Shown here piece by piece: positions 59,701-64,000 of a DNA stretch of 64,000 nucleotides (position 1 is its first letter; each line of letters begins with the position of its first letter). The notes below the pieces were generated by a model, which was not told the origin of the DNA, did no database searches, and worked only from the letters and a program-made list of their open reading frames with translations. The DNA comes from an uncultured Croceitalea sp. (GTDB taxonomy: Bacteria; Bacteroidota; Bacteroidia; Flavobacteriales; Flavobacteriaceae). Position numbers and translations under genes: made by a program. The DNA is taken from assembly GCA_947503285.1 (NCBI GenBank), contig CANNDD010000002.1, forward strand, positions 682,001 through 746,000, given 5' to 3'.

Positions 59701-60708
59701 ATGTTTATACCAGCTACCTATGCGTTGGCCGTCGTGCTTTGCATCATAACCATGTTGTGTTGGGGCTCTTGGGCCAACACCCAAAAACTCGCTTCAAAGT
59801 CATGGGCCTTTCCCCTTTTTTATTGGGACTATGTTATTGGAATAGTACTTTTGACCTTGATTTTTGGGCTGACCTTAGGCAGTAATGGGGAATTTGGACG
59901 TGCTTTTATGGACGATCTTAGTCAAGGAAGTCAAAATGCCTACGTTTCGGCATTTATAGGAGGCGTAGTATTCAATATTGCCAACCTGTTGATTGTGGCT
60001 GCCATTTCGATAGCCGGTATGGCCGTTGCGTTTCCCGTCGGCATCGGAATCGCATTGGTGTTGGGGGTCGTGGTTAATTACGTTGCTAACCCTGTTGGAG
60101 ATCCATTGTTATTATTTTTAGGGGTTGCCTTGGTTGTAGTGGCCATCGTTTTAGATGCGATCATTTACCGCCGATTGCCCAATCAAAAAAATACTTCCGT
60201 GGCAAAAGGTTTGTTGTTATCTGTTGCTGGGGGAATATTAATGGGATTCTTTTTTCGATTTGTGGCCGCTTCGGTCTCCACCGATTTTATAAATCCTGAA
60301 GCTGGTCTCTTTACACCATATAGCGCAGTATTTGTTTTTTCCATCGGAATCTTTATTTCCAATTTTTTATGGAACAGTTGGTTCATGTATCGGCCTATTC
60401 AAGGCAAACGGGTAATCTATGCCGATTATATTAGTTTGGGCACGCCTAAACTACACGCTATTGGTATTTTAGGCGGGATTATTTGGGGAATAGGCATGGC
60501 CTTAAGCATGATAGCCTCAGAAAAAGCGGGCTTCGCCATCTCGTACGGCTTAGGTCAAGGGGCCACTATGGTTGCAGCAGCTTGGGGTGTTTTTGTTTGG
60601 AAGGAGTTTAAAAATGCACCCAAGGGAACCAATACCCTTATCGCATTGATGTTTTTACTATTTATAGCAGGCTTGGCCTGTATCGTGTATTCAAGGTTGC
60701 TCGTTTGA
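59701..60708 (+). CDS. GRP-family sugar permease (ten TM helices)
   Basis: A 335-residue inner-membrane protein with about ten hydrophobic segments: 'ALAVVLCIITMLCWGSWANT' (about 8-27, CWGSWANT signature), 'YWDYVIGIVLLTLIFGLTLG', 'NLLIVAAISIAGMAVAFPVG', and 'TLIALMFLLFIAGLACIVYS' at the end. The glucose/ribose porter (GRP, RbsU-like) family moves a monosaccharide, probably with protons. Starting 3 bp after ribokinase and sharing its repressor, it is the likely uptake partner of the kinase. Confidence 0.88.
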   Translation: MFIPATYALAVVLCIITMLCWGSWANTQKLASKSWAFPLFYWDYVIGIVLLTLIFGLTLGSNGEFGRAFMDDLSQGSQNAYVSAFIGGVVFNIANLLIVAAISIAGMAVAFPVGIGIALVLGVVVNYVANPVGDPLLLFLGVALVVVAIVLDAIIYRRLPNQKNTSVAKGLLLSVAGGILMGFFFRFVAASVSTDFINPEAGLFTPYSAVFVFSIGIFISNFLWNSWFMYRPIQGKRVIYADYISLGTPKLHAIGILGGIIWGIGMALSMIASEKAGFAISYGLGQGATMVAAAWGVFVWKEFKNAPKGTNTLIALMFLLFIAGLACIVYSRLLV

Positions 60709-60737
60709 TCCTGGTTTTACCCAACGTAATAAAATAC

Positions 60738-60768
60738 GAAGGCATGAACCTATTGGTTCATGCCTCTG
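60738..60768. terminator. Hairpin between the sugar permease and the propeller gene
   Basis: A perfect 11-bp stem AGGCATGAACC / GGTTCATGCCT with a TATT loop (60740-60765). Only a weak T tail follows on either strand. It separates convergent genes and probably terminates both. Confidence 0.65.
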
Positions 60769-60787
60769 TTAAACCTTTGGGGTTTTC

Positions 60788-61645
60788 TCAATCTTTGATT
60801 TTATAGGCACTTAACTTACCTTCTATCATCTCAGGAACCAGAACAAGGTTATTCCCCTCTTCGTAAAGAATATCGGCAGATCCAGGTGCTAGATCTAGCA
60901 ACTCATTTACATTGCCTTGTGCATCGATAGCAAGCAGACCCCCGGCAATCCAGTCAGAAACTAAAAAGGAATCCCCAAACCTGGCCAGACCATCGAGATT
61001 ACCAAAAGACGTCGAAATGTCTTTTAATTCTGTTGTTTTTAAATCGACCCGTACTAATTTTCCTGGAACCTCGGTTTCAAAAGTTTCAGGGTTGGTGACG
61101 ACACCCCAAGTCGAAACATAAAGGTTGTCACCCTCCAATAACAATCCGTTAGGGTAATTCAATCCTTCATCTTTAAGTAGTAATGAAATTGTCCCTTCAC
61201 TTACTTTATAAATGGCGTTACCCCCAAAAGTGTCCGTAACATATACATTTCCGCTGCTTGAAATTTCAATGTCATTTAGAAAAGTAGCGCTTTCTGCATG
61301 CAGTTTTTTCTTGATTTTACCGGTATTCATATCTACAATGGCAACCACGTCTACATCGGCTACGAACATTTCCGAACCATAAATACCCAATCCTTTCGGA
61401 GCATTAAAACCAACAGCCCATTTTTGGACAACGATCTCACCGTTTTCTGAAATTTTAGAGATATAGCCCAAACCATTTTTTTCGGCAGGTTGCCCCGCCA
61501 CGTTCGATACGTAATAATGACCCTGGTAATGTACTATGGATTCAGGAGCCTCTAAACCCGATGTTTCCCATATTTTTTCCATCTTTTGAGCGTTTGAAAA
61601 GAAGGACAGGAATAGTACTAAACTAAATAAACCGATTTTTTTCAT
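60788..61645 (-). CDS. SMP-30/NHL-like beta-propeller protein, exported
   Basis: A 285-residue protein with a signal peptide (MKKIGLFSLVLFLSFFSNAQ). Six-bladed propeller units are recognised by SMP-30/NHL-style strands: 'GLEAPESIVHYQGHYYVSNV', 'NDIEISSSGNVYVTDTFGGN', 'NYPNGLLLEGDNLYVSTWGV', 'LDGLARFGDSFLVSDWIAGG'. Conserved Asp/Asn at the blade tops ('FLNDIE', 'LDGLA') fit a metal-lactonase type. A lactonase or gluconolactonase-type role is possible but unproven. It lies convergent to the sugar permease gene. Confidence 0.85.
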   Translation of the reverse strand: MKKIGLFSLVLFLSFFSNAQKMEKIWETSGLEAPESIVHYQGHYYVSNVAGQPAEKNGLGYISKISENGEIVVQKWAVGFNAPKGLGIYGSEMFVADVDVVAIVDMNTGKIKKKLHAESATFLNDIEISSSGNVYVTDTFGGNAIYKVSEGTISLLLKDEGLNYPNGLLLEGDNLYVSTWGVVTNPETFETEVPGKLVRVDLKTTELKDISTSFGNLDGLARFGDSFLVSDWIAGGLLAIDAQGNVNELLDLAPGSADILYEEGNNLVLVPEMIEGKLSAYKIKD

Positions 61646-61729
61646 GTTTTTTCTATTAAATAATGGCCAAAATTAGGTGCGCTTTCCTAAGCTGAAATTG
61701 ACCTATGATAAGAAAAGGACTGAAGGCTA

Positions 61730-62308
61730 TTATTTGGAAGCTATGCGTTGCTTTCGAAGTCTGCTCAAACTTTCGGGTGTGATGCCCAAAAAAGAAGCGA
61801 TTTGATAATTTTTGACCCTTTGCTCAATGTCAGGATAAGCCTTGATGAATAGCAGATATCTTTTTTCAGCCGTCTCACGTAGATTGGAAAGTATTCTTGT
61901 TTGAAAGGCTACAAAGGCGTTCTCTAATTGTAATCTGAAAAAACGCTCTACAAGGGGTACTTTGTCAAAAAGTACATGAATATCGGCTTGGTCTATCTTT
62001 AAAAGTGCACAGTCTTCTATACATTCCACCGTCAACACGGCATCGGTATTTTTGTAATAGGCAATGTAATCGCTGACCCACCAGTTCTCAACGGCAAACT
62101 GAATGGTATGTTCCTTTCCGTTCGCGTCAAGCAAAAAGGTTCTCAGACAACCTTTCAATACAAAATACTGATGTGTTATTGATTGTTGGGGAAGGATTAT
62201 TTGATCTCCTTTTTTGAAATGTACTGTTTTAAAATACCCTATAAGGGTATCGAAATCCGCATTGCTGAGCTTGATTTGCCGATTGATATGTTCGTGCAAC
62301 GGATGCAT
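61730..62308 (-). CDS. Crp/Fnr-family transcriptional regulator
   Basis: A 192-residue regulator: cNMP-binding jelly roll in residues about 20-115 ('GDQIILPQQSITHQYFVLKG', 'YIAYYKNTDAVLTVECIEDC') and a C-terminal helical wing region 'RVKNYQIASFLGITPESLSR' then 'LRKQRIASK' (about 163-192) as the HTH. No Fe-S cysteine pattern as in FNR is visible. Bacteroidota members of this type are often regulators with unknown ligand. It is a single gene. Confidence 0.9.
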   Translation of the reverse strand: MHPLHEHINRQIKLSNADFDTLIGYFKTVHFKKGDQIILPQQSITHQYFVLKGCLRTFLLDANGKEHTIQFAVENWWVSDYIAYYKNTDAVLTVECIEDCALLKIDQADIHVLFDKVPLVERFFRLQLENAFVAFQTRILSNLRETAEKRYLLFIKAYPDIEQRVKNYQIASFLGITPESLSRLRKQRIASK

Positions 62309-62384
62309 GCTTCCAAGGTACTAAAAACCCTTTTTCAAAGAAATTAAATTAGGAAAGATATTGCCTCAATCTTCAAGGGAAGCA

Positions 62385-62732
62385 TCAAGACCGTGACTCA
62401 CGCCAAACGGCCAGTTCATTACCAGAGGGATCTAAAAATTGAAATCGACTGCCACCGGGAAATGTAAAGATATCTATTGAGATGGTAGCTCCTGCCGCGA
62501 TTACCCGCTCTTTAATGACTTCAAGATCTGTATGGTGCAATACTACCAAAACCCCATTTGTAATAGGCTCATTCGTCAATTCAAAACCACCATCGACCCC
62601 GCTGTCGGTAAATGCGGTATAGGTTGCCCCATAATCGGTAAATGACCAACCAAAAACGCTGGAATAAAATGTTTTTGTGATTTGAAGGTCCGTAGACTTA
62701 AATTCAATATAATTTATAGGAGTTTTTCCCAT
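62385..62732 (-). CDS. VOC-superfamily (glyoxalase-like) protein
   Basis: A 115-residue VOC-domain protein with paired beta-alpha-beta-beta-beta units: 'INYIEFKSTDLQITKTFYSS' (about 5-24), 'VFGWSFTDYGATYTAFTDSG' and 'ISIDIFTFPGGSRFQFLDPS' then 'GNELAVW' (C-terminal strand with the metal-type Glu). Such proteins bind metals and catalyse glyoxalase-type or dioxygenase reactions, or resist small molecules. No gene-specific function. The start lies 3 bp after the acetyltransferase gene on the same strand. Confidence 0.9.
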   Translation of the reverse strand: MGKTPINYIEFKSTDLQITKTFYSSVFGWSFTDYGATYTAFTDSGVDGGFELTNEPITNGVLVVLHHTDLEVIKERVIAAGATISIDIFTFPGGSRFQFLDPSGNELAVWRESRS

Positions 62733-62735
62733 AAT

Positions 62736-63320
62736 TTAGAGTTGTTTTTGAGCTTTACAGGGGTTGCCAAAAGCCAGTACATTATCAGGAATATTTTTGG
62801 TGACGACACTGCCTGCGCCAATGGTGACGTTGTCTCCGATAGTGACCCCCGGGCAAATAATCGAATTCCCACCGATCCAAACATTATCACCAATGGTAAC
62901 GGATTTGGTAGATGTCAAATATCGGGTACCATCCCCTGTTTTTACTATCCGTTCCGTTGCTTTAAGGGGATGTTGGGCAGTATAAATCTGAACGTAAGGT
63001 GCAATCAATCCGTTCTTGCCAATATTGATCTTATTATTGTCAATAAACATGCAGTTGGCATTGATGAAGGTATTCTCGCCAATTGAGATATGTTCACCGT
63101 AATCACAAAAGAAAGGGGCCTCGATCCAAACGCCTTTTTCAATATGCTCAAACAAGTCACCTAAAATTCTCGAGCGTTCTTCAAGTGCTTTTGAATCAAG
63201 ATTGTTGTATGATTTGAGCAAAGCCCTAGCCTTATGATATTGCCGGAGTAACCCAGTGTCTCTTGAATCATAGGGTAGCCCTTGAAGCATTTTTTCTTTC
63301 TCTGTCACCAAATTTTCCAT
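62736..63320 (-). CDS. Sugar O-acetyltransferase, maltose acetyltransferase type
   Basis: A 194-residue left-handed beta-helix acetyltransferase. N-terminal Mac domain: 'KEKMLQGLPYDSRDTGLLRQ' (about 8-27) and 'EERSRILGDLFEH'. Hexapeptide repeats follow: 'FFCDYGEHISIGENTFINAN', 'VTIGDNVWIGGNSIICPGVT', 'IGDNVTIGAGSVVTKNIPDN'. The catalytic His is probably in 'YTAQHPLKATER' (about 113). It acetylates a sugar with acetyl-CoA. The start is at the ATG at 63320. The VOC gene starts 3 bp after its stop. Confidence 0.92.
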   Translation of the reverse strand: MENLVTEKEKMLQGLPYDSRDTGLLRQYHKARALLKSYNNLDSKALEERSRILGDLFEHIEKGVWIEAPFFCDYGEHISIGENTFINANCMFIDNNKINIGKNGLIAPYVQIYTAQHPLKATERIVKTGDGTRYLTSTKSVTIGDNVWIGGNSIICPGVTIGDNVTIGAGSVVTKNIPDNVLAFGNPCKAQKQL

Positions 63321-63376
63321 TGATAAAAATAAAGATACATGATTCGTACGTAATGCCCCTTTTTCTGAAAATGAAT

Positions 63377-64000
63377 TTAAAAGGTATATGCAGCCCGAAT
63401 ACCAGCAAAATAATTTCGTGCATTACCAGGATAAAAATAGCGTGGTTCCGCACCCCCAAAACCAACGGCATTGATTAAAACGGATTGTGCATAGTTGGTG
63501 TTCAAGAGATTGTTCAAACCAAAATTGAGACCGACCTTGAACTTTTGTGACAGATCAAATTGATATCGCGTAGAAAGATTAAAAATAGTAAAGGAATCAC
63601 TACTTAAGGTGTTGGCATCATTCAGTAAAATTTCATCTACAAATTGATGGGTAATATTAAAAACAAAATTTCGCCCGTTTCTTAATGCGATACCAGAATT
63701 GATACGGTGTCTTGGAACCCCCGCCAAAGTATTGCCGGAAAAATCGTTCTCACCATCTACAAAATCGATAAAACGATGGTTGCTGTAACTGTAGCTCAAA
63801 CGAGGTATCAATAACCAATTGCTAGTGATTTTCTGTCGGTACCTTACATCCAATTCGACGCCTTGGTGTCTGGTCTCGCCGGCATTTCGACCAATAAATT
63901 GGTCTTCATCAATACGTTGTGCCACCAATAAATCGGTAATGTCCATTTGGTATGCGGCCGCATTCAGGCTTAGATGGCCGTTGAAAAGTAAAAAGCGACC
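63377..64000 (-). CDS. TonB-dependent receptor, C-terminal part (cut by window end)
   Basis: The frame is open to the window edge and ends in the aromatic C-terminal strand 'NYFAGIRAAYTF'. The visible ~207 residues are outer-membrane barrel: 'TRHQGVELDVRYRQKITSNW' , 'RLSYSYSNHRFIDFVDGEND', 'FNITHQFVDEILLNDANTLS', 'FKVGLNFGLNNLLNTNYAQS'. An internal Met at 63946 is not the start. The rest lies beyond 64000. The ligand is unknown. Confidence 0.9.
   Translation of the reverse strand, partial: GRFLLFNGHLSLNAAAYQMDITDLLVAQRIDEDQFIGRNAGETRHQGVELDVRYRQKITSNWLLIPRLSYSYSNHRFIDFVDGENDFSGNTLAGVPRHRINSGIALRNGRNFVFNITHQFVDEILLNDANTLSSDSFTIFNLSTRYQFDLSQKFKVGLNFGLNNLLNTNYAQSVLINAVGFGGAEPRYFYPGNARNYFAGIRAAYTF

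Overview
The window comes from a marine-type member of the Flavobacteriaceae (Bacteroidota). The evidence is TonB-dependent receptors with carboxypeptidase-regulatory N-domains, Bacteroidota-type families (DUF6090, DUF5689, VCBS/FG-GAP lipoproteins, a DksA-like protein with a decayed zinc finger), several matches to the Bacteroidota promoter TTG-N17-23-TAnnTTTG, and AT-rich starts without Shine-Dalgarno sequences. No rRNA, tRNA or CRISPR array was seen.

Region 1 (1-31.5 kb) is ordinary chromosome: uvrC with a patatin phospholipase, 5-formyl-THF cyclo-ligase, lspA, a DksA-like protein, ileS, a TonB receptor with recO, gdhA, a cystathionine gamma-synthase-type enzyme, comF and glycyl-tRNA synthetase. 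Within it, 15.4-19.0 kb holds an ArsR-type regulator with a clear palindromic operator. It is followed by a same-strand run: a 42-codon small ORF, an Asp/Glu racemase, an SDR, an ArsC/Spx-like protein and an EamA exporter. A half operator precedes the run.

Region 2 (about 31.7-50.5 kb) is the remarkable part. A frameshifted S41 peptidase remnant and a DinB gene lead into an integron-like cassette array of about 17 kb. Every cassette gene is on the minus strand. Each cassette ends in an attC-like imperfect palindrome of 68 to 209 bp, bounded by a 7-mer ending in AAC and a 7-mer starting with GTT. I count 13 uninterrupted sites, one split by an IS, and one truncated. Cargo includes two serine hydrolases, an esterase, DUF1569, a large lipoprotein, a HigBA toxin-antitoxin pair with its own promoter and operator, an LRR/Cys protein, a 2OG-Fe(II) oxygenase, a quinol-monooxygenase-like protein, DUF6157, a barstar-family protein, a DUF4145 protein and several unknowns. 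No complete integrase is present. At the head of the array lies the last ~54 codons of a tyrosine recombinase whose 3' end faces the cassettes, so this looks like an inactivated integron (attC cluster lacking an integrase). An IS110 element sits inside one attC, and the 3' end of a second, decayed IS110 sits at the same position in another attC. The intact copy has a ~210-nt non-coding leader of the kind that encodes a bridge RNA in this family, and that leader carries an 8-nt match to the target flank.

Region 3 (50.5-64 kb) returns to chromosome: katG, a GH26 mannanase lipoprotein, a translationally coupled LacI regulator and two VCBS-repeat proteins, a divergent ribokinase and GRP-family sugar permease sharing a 20-bp palindromic operator region, an SMP-30-like beta-propeller, a Crp/Fnr regulator, a VOC protein, a maltose-acetyltransferase-like enzyme, and the 3' part of another TonB-dependent receptor cut by the window edge.
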